This document shows positions 39,076-52,100 of a stretch of DNA of 64,000 bases, piece by piece. Below the pieces are notes generated by a model. It saw nothing but the letters and a program-made list of their open reading frames with translations, was not told where the DNA came from and did not search any database. The translations under genes and the position numbers were made by a program. The first letter of the stretch is position 1. Each line of letters opens with the position of its first letter. The DNA is from Nissolia schottii (Eukaryota > Streptophyta > Magnoliopsida > Fabales > Fabaceae), in the NCBI GenBank assembly GCA_003254905.1, contig QANU01065503.1:174450-238449 (forward strand), read 5' to 3'.

Positions 39076-42000
39076 TGGTATCAGCTTTAGCTAGCTTCGA
39101 TCTTCCTTTCTTTTCGCACATCCTGCAAATTCTGCTCCCTCGGATTCTTGGACTTGCATTTGCTAATTGATCTTGCTTTGCAAATTCTTTGAGATTCCAC
39201 TTGGAAATGAATGATGCACCCTGAAATCTCAGGTTCTGATGCTGTTTCAGAATTCCTTTGATGATTTCTTAATTTGGTGATCATGCAGATGTGTCGATCA
39301 TAGTTCGTATTCTTTCACTTCGTTCTGTGATTGTGTATCTCACAATCAGTTCAGCTTTCTTCCTTCTGTTCTTCCGCTACTCCTCTCTGATTTTTCTTTA
39401 ACAGTTCTTGAATCAAGTTTCTGGTTCTATGGCTAATATCAATCCCTTTGTTGATCCCTCACGTGATCCACTATCTCCCTTTTACCTCCATCCCAGTGAG
39501 AACCCTGGTGCTGCTCTTGTTTCTCAAGTTTTGACTGAGAAAAACTACCACCATTGGGCTCGGGCAATGCGGTTGGCATTGAAAGGGAAGAACAAGTTTC
39601 AGTTTGTTGATGGGAGAATTTCCCAACCTGATGAAAATGATCCTACATTCCCAGCCTGGGATCGGTGCAACACGTTTGTCCTTGGCTGGATTACAAATTC
39701 CCTCTCTCCAGAAATTATGGCCAGCAGAATTTGGACCGAATCTGCTGCTGATCTTTGGCAAGATCTCAAGCATACATACCATCAAGGGGATCTTTATCGC
39801 ATTGCTGAGCTTCAAGAATCAATCTTTACCCTACACCAAGGTGACTCCCCTATCACCTCTTACTATTCCCAGTTAAAGACTTATTGGGATGAACTTGAGA
39901 ATTTCAGACCTATACCAGTATGACATTGCCTTGCTAGATGCATTTGTGGTCTTGCTGTAATTCGAGAATATAGAGCCCATGATCAGGTCATTAGATTCCT
40001 TAGAGGTCTCAATGATACTTATAGCAATGTCAGGTCTCAGATTATGCTTTTAGAACCTGTCCCTGAAATCAACAAAGTGTTATCCCTGTTACTGCAACAA
40101 GAGAGGCAATTCAACATGGACTGTGATGAGAGACCTTTAGTTGCTGCTGTGACTTTTGGATCTAAACAGCAATCAGATGCCAGGGGCAGATCAAAGAATC
40201 AGGCCACTAAACCACCTCCTAGGGGTAGAAGCCCCTCATACGATAACAAACATTGCAACAATTGTGGAGGCACAAGTCATTTGGAGCATGAATGCTTCAA
40301 AAAAGTGGGATATCCAGCTCATATGCAGAGAAAGCATAAGAGCAAGACTGCAAACAATGTCACTGCTGCAGAGGATGTTGACTCTGATGATTCTTGCAGC
40401 ATGGTGTCTCTTAAGGAGACTTATGACAATTCCAATTTTCTATTTACTCAAGATCAATACAATGCCTTGCTTGCCTTGATCCAACCTAATGAGTCACAAA
40501 ACTGAGCAGCCAACCAAGTAACAAGCAGTGAGCCACAAATATCCCTACCTGCAGGTATCAATGATCATTCTGCATCTCATACTGCACATAATTGGATTCT
40601 TGACACTGGTGCAACTGATCACATAACTCATTCCTTGCATTCTTTCCATTCATTTAGAAAAATTAAACCAATCTCTCTAAAAATGCCTAATGGAACACAA
40701 GTAACCACTAACATTGCAGGAAATGTATTTTTCTCCAAGCAACTTTACCTTACCAATGTTTTATATATCCCTGCCTTTACATTCAATCTTATCTCAGTCT
40801 CAAAGTTAACTACACATCTGCCATGCAAACTTGTTTTTTCTAAACACAAATGTAAGATACAGGCTTTACCCTCTATGAAGATGATTGGTGTAGCTAGCTC
40901 AAGACAAGGTCTTTACTACCTTGATTCAACAGCTGCAGGGATTCCAACACTGCACAGTATAAACAGTTTAGTTGCCAACAACTCCTTTCTATGGCATCTT
41001 AGACTAGGTCATCCATCTTACAATAAATTGGATAGCTTACACTCTACTATTCCTCTCCTCAATTGTACTAATGATGTAACACCCCTTGTGATGCATGTCA
41101 TTATGCTAAGCAAAGAAAATTACCCTTTCCCAACAGTGTATCCAATTCTGGTTCTGCTTTTGAAATAATACATATTGATATTTGGGGTCCAATCTCAGTT
41201 CCATCAGCATTTGGTTTTAAATACTTTCTCACAATTGTGGATGATCACACAAGGTTCACATGGGCTTATTTTATGAAACAAAAATCTAAAGCAACAGGCT
41301 TAGTGCAGAACTTTGTGGCACTAGTTGAAAATCAGTTTCAGGCTGCAGTTAAAAGTATCCGGTCTGACAATGGACCTGAATTTACCATGGCTTCATTTTT
41401 CAACAGAAAGGGGATAGTTCATCATACAACTTGTGTAGAAACTCCACAACAAAATGGAGTGGTTGAAAGAAAGCATCAACACATCCTTGGTGTTGCCAGG
41501 GCTCTCATATTTCAGTCTCATTTACCTACAAGCTTCTGGCATTTTGCCATTGCCCATGCCATTCACCTCATAAACAGGCTGCCCAGCTCCTTCCTCAAAA
41601 ATATCACACCATTTGAGACCCTCTACCACACCAAACCTGACCTGCAACACCTGAAAGTGTTTGGTTGCCTTGCCTATGCTACCACACTACAAAACCACAG
41701 GACTAAACTACAGCCCCGGGCCAGAAAATGCATGTTTTTGGGCTATAGGTCTGGCACAAAAGGATACCTGCTATATGACCTCACCTCCAAAGAAGTCTTT
41801 CTCTCTCGAAATGTGAAATTTTATGAACAGCACTTCCCTCACCTCAGCAATTCAATACTTGAACCTAATAATTCTTCACCACTACCCATCCTTCTTAGCC
41901 TCTATTTCCTTGACCTATTCACTGACCTGCCTAAACCCTATGCAACTTCATCACATTTCCCCACCTCCACTCCCTCATCTACAAGAACAATACCTTCCAT

Positions 42001-43835
42001 ACCTTTGGCCAACTTCACCAATCCTGACCCTGTATCAAAAACCACAGTGGATCCTGGAGTTTCAGCAAATGAAGCAGTTTCAGAGGTACTAGCTGCAGAA
42101 CCATCCAGAAAATCAACAAGGTTGAATAAGCCACCATCTTATCTACAAGATTATCACTGTGCCTTATCATCATCAACAACTACTCACACTAATCATCCCA
42201 CCAGGTACCCCTTATCCAATTACCTATCCTATGATTCCCTGTCTACATCTCATAAGCATTTTGCATTAAACCTGTCCTCAATTTCTGAACCAACTACCTA
42301 CAAAGAGGCCGTGGCTCATGAATGTTAGCAAAAGGCAATCAAGGCTGAACTATTGGCCTTAGAGACAAACGGTACTTGGATTCTAACAGCATTGCCTTCC
42401 CACAAGAAGGCAATTGGGAGCAAATGGGTGTTGAAGGTGAAATTAAATCCGGATGGCAGCATTGAGAGACACAAAGCCAGATTAGTTGCAAAGGGGTTCA
42501 ACTAAACCTATGGAATCGACTATGCTGAGACATTTAGTCCAGCGGTAAAAATGACCACTGTCAGATTGCTCCTAGCCATTACAGCAGCCAAAAGTTGGCA
42601 TCTGCACCAGCTTGATGTCAACACAGCCTTTTTACATGGAGACTTAGTAGAGGATGTTTACATGAAAATTCCTCAAGGATTAGAGGTCAGGCAACCTGGT
42701 TTAGTTTGCAAATTACAGAAATCCCTCTATGGACTCAAGCAGGCCAGTAGGCAATGGGATGTTAAGCTCACTTCAGTGCTGTTGCAACAAGGATATCAGC
42801 AATCCAAGGCTGATTACTCATTATTCACAAAGAGGACTGATCATGGCTATACGGCTATTCTGGTGTATGTCGATGGTTTGGTTCTTGCAGGGGATGATAT
42901 GGATGAGATCAATGCCATTAAGGGCCTGTTAGATGAGTTATTCAAGATTAAAGACATTGGCGCTCTCAAATATTTTCTTGGCATGGAAGTTGCCAGGTCA
43001 AAATCTGGCATTCACCTCTATCAAAGAAAATATGCCTTAGACTTGATCAGTGATTGTGGTCTATTGGCTTGCAAGCCAGCTTCCACCCCTATGGAATTCC
43101 ACAATAAACTCAGCAGAAATTTTGGTACTTTGCTGCAAGACAATTCTGCCTACAGAAGGTTGATTGGTCTACTAATATACTTAACCAACACAAGGCCGGA
43201 CATTGCCTTTGCTCTCAGTAAATTGAGTCAATTTCTTGACTGTGCCACTGATGAACACATGCAGGCAGCTCATAGAATTGTGAGGTATCTTAAAAATTCT
43301 CCAGCTGTTGGTTTGCACTTTGCTGCTTCTTCTGATCTTTCTCTCACTGGCTATTCAGACTCAGATTGGGGTGCTTGCTTGGATACAAGGAAGTCGGTTT
43401 CTGGTTTTTGCTTCTATCTTGGTCCATTTCTAATTTCTTGGAAGAGCAAAAAACAGAACACTGTGTCCAAATCTTCTTCGGAGGCTGAGTATAGAGCCCT
43501 TAGCCAAGCAACTTGTGAAGCTCAATGGTTGTTGTATCTGATGAAGGACCTTGGGTTTCCTTACCAAAAGCCTGTTATGCTCTACTGTGACAACAATTCA
43601 GCCATCCAGTTGGCATCCAATCCCGTTCACTATGAAAGAACAAAGCATATCGAGATCGAATGTCATTCCATCCGAGAAAAGCTTCAGGCTGGAGTCATCA
43701 GCATTCAGCCTATTTCCACCAAGCAACAGGTCGCGGACATTCTCACTAAGCCTTTAGCACCTGGTCCATTCAACAGCATTCTCATCAAGCTTGGTTTGTT
43801 CTCCATACATACTCCCAATCAAGCTTGCGGTGGGG

Positions 43836-44176
43836 TGTTAGATATGACAAACAAAATATGATTTTGTTTTGTAATTATTTAGAACTAATGATGGTTAGTT
43901 AGTTTAGCACTATAAGCCTTTAACTTGTGCAGCAAGTTAACATGTCTGTTAGTAAAGTTTGTTATATTCGATTAGCAATAGCTGGCACATAGTTAGTTAG
44001 AAAGCTTGCAATTCAAGCTTGTAATTAATCTGTATATATACTCTATTCAATAGCAATGAGGAATCATGAAGTATTACTCATCATTCATACAAGTTTTCTC
44101 TAGTTTTTCATTTCTCTTCTGCTGCTGTGGCAGAACTTCAACAATTGCTTCCTGTTGTATGATTTCAGTTTTATCA
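43836..44176 (+). repeat. 3' LTR of the copia element
   Basis: 341 bases beginning TGTTAG and ending TATCA, preceded by a purine-rich tract (GCGGTGGGG) and followed by the AGATT duplication. Confidence 0.92.
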
Positions 44177-44181
44177 AGATT

Positions 44182-45156
44182 AAAGGTTAATTGGTCGCAT
44201 TTATGCTTTCAAGAAGTATCAGTAGTTTTGTTTTAATTTTTTCAATTTGTAAAGAGTTAACTTTGTAATTGACCCTAATCATTAAGTTGTAAGGGTATTT
44301 TAATAGATATAAGTTGGGTTACTTTTTTCTCTTAAAAAATCAAGTGTTTCGTCCCTTTTGGATTTTTCTTGAGAGATTTTTAACGGATATGACCTATGTC
44401 TACCGTGCTTAATTAGTGTGTTATTTTGTATGGTGGCGTGTTGATTATAATCACTATTGTTGATTACTCTTGACAATTTTGCTAGGACTAATGAAAATAA
44501 ACCATAAAAAAAAATTTTAATCAGACATTCTTGAAACTTGATAAGTTAATCCTACTATCATAAGATAAAAATAAATTAAATCGGATAGTCTTATACTATC
44601 ATGTAATACACCAAACATATGATAAAATTATATTTTATAGTATTAGTTAATACTATCGTGCCTTATTATGTGTAACAAACTAAACTTTAATCTCAGGTAT
44701 ATTATCAAAATCTCAGCGACTAAATTACTCCAAGTGACTTAAGTGGAGCATAATATTAGTAAGCTTCAAGGAAACTTACATTTTATCCTAATTTTTGAAG
44801 ATAAACACGGAGGGCGTGACCCAGGAAGCACAGGTGTGAGTGTAACAGCGATATTAGCCGTGAATCACAGACAAGAATCAGGCACTTGTGAAAACAAAAA
44901 TCAAACAAAACGTACTTATCCAAATCCCACACGTCGGATTGGCGCGGAATCAATGTCAACGGTCCTACCCCTCATTCCTTCCAGTCATCATCCTCCGTAA
45001 TTCTCTCTCATGTATATTTAACCCCAAACCTCAAAGTTCCTCTCATCTAACACCAAACAACAACTACAACCAAATTCACAATCACACGCAATAAAAGAAA
45101 ACATTGCTCAAATCCTGAAACGATTCCAATCAATCACCAGAATCAACATAAACAGA
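44182..45156. other. upstream region of the DUF1442 gene, with MITE copy
   Basis: No coding sequence. Contains one copy of a dispersed repeat (44519-44685, listed separately). A TATA-like TGTATATTTA at 45011-45020, about 140 bases before the ATG, marks the probable core promoter of the gene at 45157. An ACACGTCGG word near 44930 resembles a G-box/ABRE core. Confidence 0.5.
44519..44685. mobile_element. MITE-like dispersed repeat, copy 1
   Basis: Aligns by eye with 61271-61432 along its whole length: both begin AATCAGAC, share TGATAAGTTAAT and GTTAATACTATC-like words, and end with TAACAAAC. The right end, read in complement, starts GTTTGTTA, like many plant Tourist-type MITEs. No target duplication is clear. 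Confidence 0.55.
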
Positions 45157-46139
45157 ATGAAACTAGTCTGGTCCCCCGAGACGGCATCCAAAGCATACAT
45201 CGATACAGTACAAGCAGTAAGCACTCTCAAACACCACCATCCATTCATTCAAAAAACCCCTATTTATTTCTCTTGTTCCGTACGTTCAGCTCCACGAAGA
45301 ACTATCTCTTCCAAATCCAAAAACATAAGCAGATGGATAAAGAAAATTGAATAGTTTTAGGTCTGTTTATACGCTGCAATAGCTAGATCTTTCTTGAACA
45401 TGAGGTCTCTATAGCTTAATTTTTTTTTTTTTGTTATAATCTCTCCCAAAAGCTTAAAGCTTTGAGCTGAGAGGTGGAGAAAATTGAAAATGTGAATTCT
45501 AATCTAACCTCTCGTTATTTGTTTTTCCTTCGCGTGCAGTGTCAGATATTCTGTGAATCAGGGGTGGCGGAGCTGGTATCGGCGATGGCGGCGGGGTGGA
45601 ACGCGCAGCTGATAGTCGAAACGTGGTCACAGGGAGGCGTGATCCCAACCAGCATAGGGCTGGCCATAGCGAGCAAGCACACGGGCGGGCGACACGTGTG
45701 CATAGTCCCGGACGAACGGTCGAAATCAGAGTACGCACAAAGAATGGGCGAAGCGGGGGTCGTACGGACAGAGATCGTGGTTGGGGAATCAGCAATGGAA
45801 GAGGTGATGGAATCGGCAGGGTTGGAAGGGATAGATTTCTTGGTGGTGGATTCGAGGAGAGGGGACTTGGCGAGGCTGGCCAGGCTGAGCGCCAAGGGAG
45901 CCGTGCTGGTTTGCAAGAACGCCGTTGGCGGCGGCGGTTTTAAGTGGCGTGGGGTCATGGAGGAGGCAAAGAGGAGGGTCGTACGCTCGGTGTTTCTTCC
46001 GGTGGGGAAGGGCCTTGACATAGCGCATGTTTCCGCCACCGATTCGGGGGCGATGAGAGGCGGTGGCGGTGGTGGGAAGAGGTGGATTAAGCATGTTGAT
46101 CAGCGGTCGGGGGATGTGCACGTTATTAGAAGAAAATGA
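45157..46139 (+). CDS. DUF1442 family protein
   Basis: A 219-residue plant protein of unknown function with a Rossmann/methyltransferase-like fold, predicted cytosolic. Exon 1 is 45157-45216 (MKLVWSPETASKAYIDTVQA) and exon 2 is 45540-46139; GT and AG borders and frame agree. Family-typical blocks: ESGVAELVSAMAAGWNAQLI, TSIGLAIASKHTGGRHVCIV, GIDFLVVDSRRGD and GAVLVCKNA. The C-terminal RSVFLPVGKGLDIAHV and a glycine run follow. Length and intron position match the family. The second exon is G+C-rich compared with the flanks. No catalytic assignment can be made from the sequence. Confidence 0.94.
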
Positions 46140-46800
46140 ATGAATGAATATTCGTTGCGTCAAATTCAACTGCTACAACACCATTCTTTTATTTTATTAG
46201 TTTTTCTTTCTTTCTTTCTTTTGTAAATATTAGCAGTAGGGAATACGGTATGAATGTTGTATGACACTAATCATCTAATTTGTTTTTTTCCTTCTTCTTT
46301 TTTTCTGATTTTGTTATTACTCCGTGTTTAACAACTTCAGTTAACTAGTTCCAGTCTTCACTTTCTGAGGGACTCCTTTGTTTTCACCTATTGATTGGTT
46401 TGTGGTTTTGGGACTTGATTTCTAGTTTTTTTTGGTCCTCAGTTTAAATCGATTGTATATATTCATCACATATTTTAATCTATTGATCTAAGAATATATT
46501 AATTTTATCAAGTGATATATAGTAGTGGAATATATTTATTGATCGGATATACTATTTTTTTGGGTCGTCAATTTTTAGTCATATTTTCGCATACTTCATA
46601 GGTGAACACCCTACAAGCAGATCAAGGACAACGCATTAGGATCCTTGAGATTAGTTGGAGTAAGAAAGTGAAAGATTATACCAAAGTATTATGTATAGGT
46701 CTTACTCAATGATCCGAAAATGGATATTTGTTTAAAAAAATTCATTCTTAATTACTCTAAAATTAAGAGAAATCTCTTGCCATAGTCAATTCATTGCAAC
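46140..46800. other. intergenic, 3' side of the DUF1442 gene
   Basis: Probable 3' untranslated region (first 200-300 bases, with TTTCTTTCTTTC pyrimidine repeats at about 46203-46222) and AT-rich spacer. The end (about 46770-46800) starts the first copy of a local duplication. Confidence 0.4.
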
Positions 46801-46803
46801 TAA

Positions 46804-46932
46804 GGGTAGCATTTGGTTATAGACGTAAAGAAAAATAGAAACATATTTTGAAAAAAAAAATAGAGAAAATAATTTTATAATTGTCTCACTGTCTTTATCG
46901 TTTGTGTCTCAAGACAAAATCAAATGCTACCA
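46804..46932. mobile_element. Tourist-like MITE with TAA duplication
   Basis: 129 bases with inverted ends GGGTAGCATTTGGTTAT and, on the right, the complement of TGGTAGCATTTGATTTT. Flanked by TAA at 46801-46803 and 46933-46935, the usual 3-base duplication of PIF/Harbinger elements. Confidence 0.75.
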
Positions 46933-47288
46933 TAAATACGGCAAGACAAAATTCCAAATACGTTGACTAGTAGTTTATGAATCAACATTATTATTCTTTC
47001 TACCCTAAATTATATGTAATTTTAGCTAAATGTACGAGTATTAAAAAAAGTTTAAAATTAAAATAATTTAAGAAGTAATTTTATTAAATTATCCTTATTT
47101 AAGTGTTTCATGATGAAGAGAAAGATAAAGAGTATTAAAATGTTATTACTTTCAAGACTTAAATAAATTAGGGATATGTTTGGAAACTTAACAATAAATT
47201 TTACTTAAAAATATGAGAATAACAAATAATTTAGGATGATAAAATTTGCCTAAAGTGACAAATAATTTGAGATGGAAGGAGTAATATC

Positions 47289-47703
47289 CATAGTTATTAA
47301 ACCCGACGTGCGGTTAGACCTGGTCACTCCTTTGGTTCAGTGGGTCATGGTTCAACTAGTGCGTCAATGAGTCACTTATTAGACCAGATATAATTAAATA
47401 AATATTAAAATTTAAATAAATATAATAAAATGATAAAAGTAAATAACAATTTAACATATTTAAGTGCATAAAATATATTATTAATTAAACCGTATAATTA
47501 AAATGATGTGTTAACTTGATAACAAGAATTAAAGTCCTCAATCTAAGGATACCAAATTTAAATCTAACATATGATAAATATTTTTAAATTTATACAAATT
47601 AAATTTAACGTATTACTTTAAGATTCGTTAGATCACTCAAACCCACTAATCCCATGGCCAAGTCGGGCCGGGTTTGGCTGGGCCGGTTAGATTAATAACT
47701 ATG
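47289..47703. mobile_element. non-autonomous hAT element with 8-bp duplication
   Basis: 415 bases with inverted ends CATAGTTATTAA. Flanked by perfect 8-base GTAATATC duplications at 47281-47288 and 47704-47711. No transposase. The interior ends are GC-richer (GGGCCGGG) and the middle is AT-rich. Confidence 0.85.
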
Positions 47704-47711
47704 GTAATATC

Positions 47712-49125
47712 ATTAGGTTGAAGCACGTCCCCGAGGGTTGTAAGAAGTTGACCTTCAATGTCCGTGTTACACAACTTAGGCCACGTGCAGCGCAGAGGGG
47801 GTCAATAATTGCCAAATCACGATAAAGGGCTCAAATTGACAAAGGAAACATTTATAAGGATTCAATCAAATATACAGTAATTTGTGTTTATATACGGGGT
47901 TATGGAACATGCACAACACAATATGAATAACATATGAAATATAATGACTTTTAATTACATATAAATCTTACTTATTATATTATATAACAACTTTGTCTTG
48001 TTATATATCACGTTATCCATGTGTAATTATTCACTTTTATTGTTCCATGTATCTCTCTAGTACATGAAATGAAAGGATGGTATCTGTTTAAATCCTAAAA
48101 AGAAAATCACAATTTTGCTACTAGTAGTACTACGAGGATTGGATCAAAGTAATATGAAAATGACACGAACCTGTCTTATGGGTAAATGTTGCAGCATTTG
48201 AAGCAATGTAAACCGAATTTTAAATGTTAAGAAATTGACGTGTGTTACAAGTGGCGTTCATATACTCGTTTGAACAAAATTCATGAAAGCACTATGTCAA
48301 TACGCATTTATTGAGCAACCGACCTTCCAACCACCTAACTATACTAAGTAAATAAGGCAACACAAAAATTGCTTGCCTTTGGCTCGAAAAAGAAAGAAAA
48401 AAATCTCTTGCCACAGCAACGTATGTTTCATCATCTTTTTTCATGTTCGAGCACGTTCCCTAGGGTTGTAAGTTGTTGACCTTCAAAGTCTGTGCTATAC
48501 AAATCAGGACACGTGCTGTGTAGATGGTCAATACTTGCGAAATCACGAGAAAGAGCTCAAATTGACAAAGAATACATTTAAGCATTCAATCAATAATTGG
48601 TATTCCTATTTTAAATTATCATATCGGTTTAAATTCTAGCTACTGTTAGTAGCTCACAATTTTGGTTCACAATCAGGAGCAGCCACAAACGACTCCAACA
48701 AGTTCACCCGAGAGATTCGCCCAAAAAGACACATTTACTGCCTAATATTTATGCGCACTCATAATAAAAGTGAATTGCACTAACTTTAGTCATGATACAT
48801 TCATTCATTTATAAGTTTCATCAACTTTATTGTGAGTGTGTTTAAAAACAAGTTAATAAACTTGTGTCCATCCAAGAATTTTTCGGCCAGCAGGCTGTTG
48901 AGCAGGTCGAATTCCTGATTATAGTCACTCATTTAATGTGTATGTATCCAATTATGGTAGTCTTTCTTTGACCTGTAGCCTAGAGAGAAAACACATCAAC
49001 TGAGAATTAGATAAAATGAAATCAACAATAGTATGACAAGCATGTTTGATAAATGAATCTAAAGTAGTCAATAATGGTGAACTTACTAAAATAATGAACA
49101 CTTCCAAGATCTGGAAATCAGTGTA
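47712..49125. other. intergenic with local duplication
   Basis: Sequence at about 47720-47870 recurs at about 48448-48597 in direct orientation, with clear shared words such as AGGGTTGTAAG, GTTGACCTTCAA and GCTCAAATTGACAAAG. No coding sequence. The part nearest 49125 is the 3' flank of the release-factor gene. Confidence 0.55.
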
Positions 49126-52100
49126 TTAGTCCCAACTATTTTTACTTCTTCTAAATGCTTTCTTATCTGAAAGCACCTTCTTGCTTTTAAGGCGTTTCTG
49201 CTCTCCTATGGCAGCCCTTCAAAAGTGTGCACATTTTATTAGCATATGGTAGTTACATGCCCTTCACCAAGTACTTCTAATCTAATAGAAGCCACACGCA
49301 ACATAGTACCCACAATAAGCTGTATTTAACCTGAAGAATAAGAAAATACAAAAAAGTGAAGTGCTCTTACATCTTTGCAATTTTCTTCTTTTGCTCTTCC
49401 GAGGGAGGTGGTGGGACATATGATGCTGCATCAATGATTTCCTAATTTTTCCCATTAAGGAAATAGAAAAGCATCGTTGCTGAGAAAAAGTCATTTTTCC
49501 AGTGCAACAATAATAGAAATGGATAAAACAAGGTCTATGTAATTGAAAGATTAGATAACTGAAGTCTAACATCAAATGCACATCATATCCTAGATGACGA
49601 GAACCAGGAGGATGCAGTATGACACGACTCAGGAGGATGCAGGATGAGAATATTTTGGAAAAAGGCGAGTCTCGGTGCAACGATAACGTTGTTTCCTTGT
49701 GAGTAGGAGATCATAGATTCAAATTCTGGAAACAGTCTCTCTGCCAGCAGGGATACAAATATGTACATCTACTCTCTCCAAGCCCCACTAGGTAGGAGTC
49801 TCATACATTGGGTTGCCCTTTTTATCAATCACGAATCATTTCTCCCAAAATTTTAAGTTATTAAAGACATATGAATTTTTTTTTTAATATTTGACACGCT
49901 CCCTGGTGCATTAGTCCATTGGGCTTGAAGCATAGACAAAGCACGTGCCCACCTTACCTTGTGTTGAATTTAACTTTTTATTTGGAAGAAGTGGGGCCAA
50001 GTTCAACAAGGAAAGGACTCTAGACTAATTGGTCATCGAAGCTCTAGTACCATGTTATGAAATATCTCCCTCAAAAGCTTAAGCTAGTAGGGAGGTAGAG
50101 GCACATAAATGATTTGTATATAAAAATCAACATGCTTATTCTGTTGAGGCACAAGAAGCATAAAGAGGGACAATGAAAAAATGGTTGGACGCGATAATAA
50201 ACCTATTAAAGTATGAAAATATCTAGAAGAAAAAAGTAGAAGTTGGCTTAAAAGGTTATTTAACGACATAATGAGGTCTATGAAAATGCCAAAGGAGTGG
50301 AGGACTTTAGTCCAATTTATAAGAATGCAAGAGACATACAAAACTGTGCGAATTACACAGAGATCAAGCTCATTAGTTATAATATGAAGCCATGGGAGAG
50401 AATAACTGAATAGCTCTTGAACAGCTCTTAAGACAAGACGCATGTCAGAGAACCAGCTCCATGATATGTCTGGCAGGTTAGCCATTGAAACAATCTAATT
50501 ACTACAAATGATTAAGAGATATTGAAGGCAACAAAAAGATTTGCACATGGTTTTCATTGATTTGAATAAAGCATAAGCTAAGGTTTGAAGAGGTGTAGTG
50601 GACGGCTTTGGAGAACAAATAAGTTTATATTGCCCATGTTCAAGAAATTAGAGAGAGTATAATGGAGCCAAGACAAGTGTAAGAACAAAAGGTATAACAA
50701 CACGAGATTTCTCAATAACTATAGGAATGCATGAAGAGTCGATTTTAAGCCCATATATTTCTTTACCTTGGGCTTGGATATGATTACTAACACATCCAAG
50801 AACCAGTGTCTTGATGCATGTTTTTCTGCAAATTACATAATTCTAGTAGAAAAATCAAGAGGGGATGTAAAGGAAAAGTTAGAGCTATGAAGACAAGTTT
50901 TAAAAAGCACATGGTTTTCCTTTGAGTAGAAGTACGACCAAGTATATAAAATGTATGCTTTGCAAGAGGCACGCTAAAGCTAACTCAGGTGATAATTGGA
51001 GATCGTCTAGTTCAGCAAGAGGCATGCTAAAGCTAACTCAGAGGTTGGAGATAGTAGAATCCCACAAGCTACGCAATTTAAGTACCTTGGATCAATCATC
51101 CAACATGACCATAAAATAGAGATGTAAACCATAGGATTCTAGCTTTGTAGGTGAAATGGAGGAGTGTTTAGGGTGTTATTTATGATAGGAAAGTAACACT
51201 AGAGTTTAAAGGAAAAAAAACTTACAACACAATTATAAGGCTTGCAATATTGTATATGATGGAATGTTGGGGCAGTAAACAGCCAACAAGAAAGTAAACT
51301 CATTGTTGCAAAGATGAGGATATTGCGATGGCCGATGGATGAGAATGAGCCCCCTAGACAAAATAGGGTTTGGAATAAATATCTTTAAAAGAAAGTTGAT
51401 GTAGCACCTATTGTTAAAAATACGGTAAAATCCAACCTTAGGTGAGTTTTTAATGCGAGGATAAGATCTCTTATAGCCCTAGTGAGAGGAGTAGATTAGA
51501 TGAAAGGTAATCAAATAAGTAGAGCTAGGAAAAAGGAAAAACAATAGATGAAATTATCAAACAGGCTTGGATCTTAGCGAATTGTCTGTAGACATGATTT
51601 ACGATAGCACTCAATGACGTCATTTGATCCAAGTAGCTAACGCCACTTGGTAGAAAAAGGATTAGTAGTAGTTGTTAATGTTGTATTAGCATGCTTATAA
51701 TTAATACTTTAGGAATATAAAAATGCATTTCGTACTTCCTTTTCTTAGTAATTACAAGGATTAATAGGAGGATTTAGATTTATTGTTTCTCATAAATATT
51801 TCACACGCACCAAAAGAAATCTCAACAATAGTCCCCCCCCCCCCNNNNNNNNNNNNNNNNNNNNNNNNNNNNNNCCCCCCCCCCCCCACACCTCCACATC
51901 TCCAGTCTTCACATTAATCCTTAGCTGGACCCAAACAAGCACATCACGGAATTCCTTATATACAAGAAATGGCGATCCACCAACTCAACAATAAAGGAGT
52001 TCACAAGGAAACAATGTTCAAACTCCTCTCCAAGAACTATCCCTTTTCCCAATGATGTTATCTTAACTCCTCAAAGAATCACAAATATTATGCTAACTCC

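Larger units (their letters stand above)
38735..44176 (+). mobile_element. Ty1/copia retrotransposon, broken, both LTRs present
   Basis: A fossil copia element of about 5.44 kb. LTRs lie at 38735-39075 and 43836-44176, and AGATT target duplications at 38730-38734 and 44177-44181. A tRNA-Met-type primer-binding site follows the left LTR, and a purine-rich tract precedes the right LTR. Parts in copia order: gag with CX2CX4HX4C-like zinc knuckle (about 39.4-40.5 kb), protease, integrase (about 40.9-41.8 kb), reverse transcriptase (about 42.4-43.1 kb) and RNase H (about 43.3-43.8 kb). The reading is broken at roughly four or five places, so it is not functional. The two 341-base LTRs differ at about six positions, which suggests insertion well under a few million years ago. 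Confidence 0.95.

Noticed and set aside
49282-49680. Minus-strand 132-codon frame overlapping the sixth exon of the release-factor gene
   Set aside because: Wrong frame relative to the conserved EIIDAASYVPPPP exon; no family resemblance.
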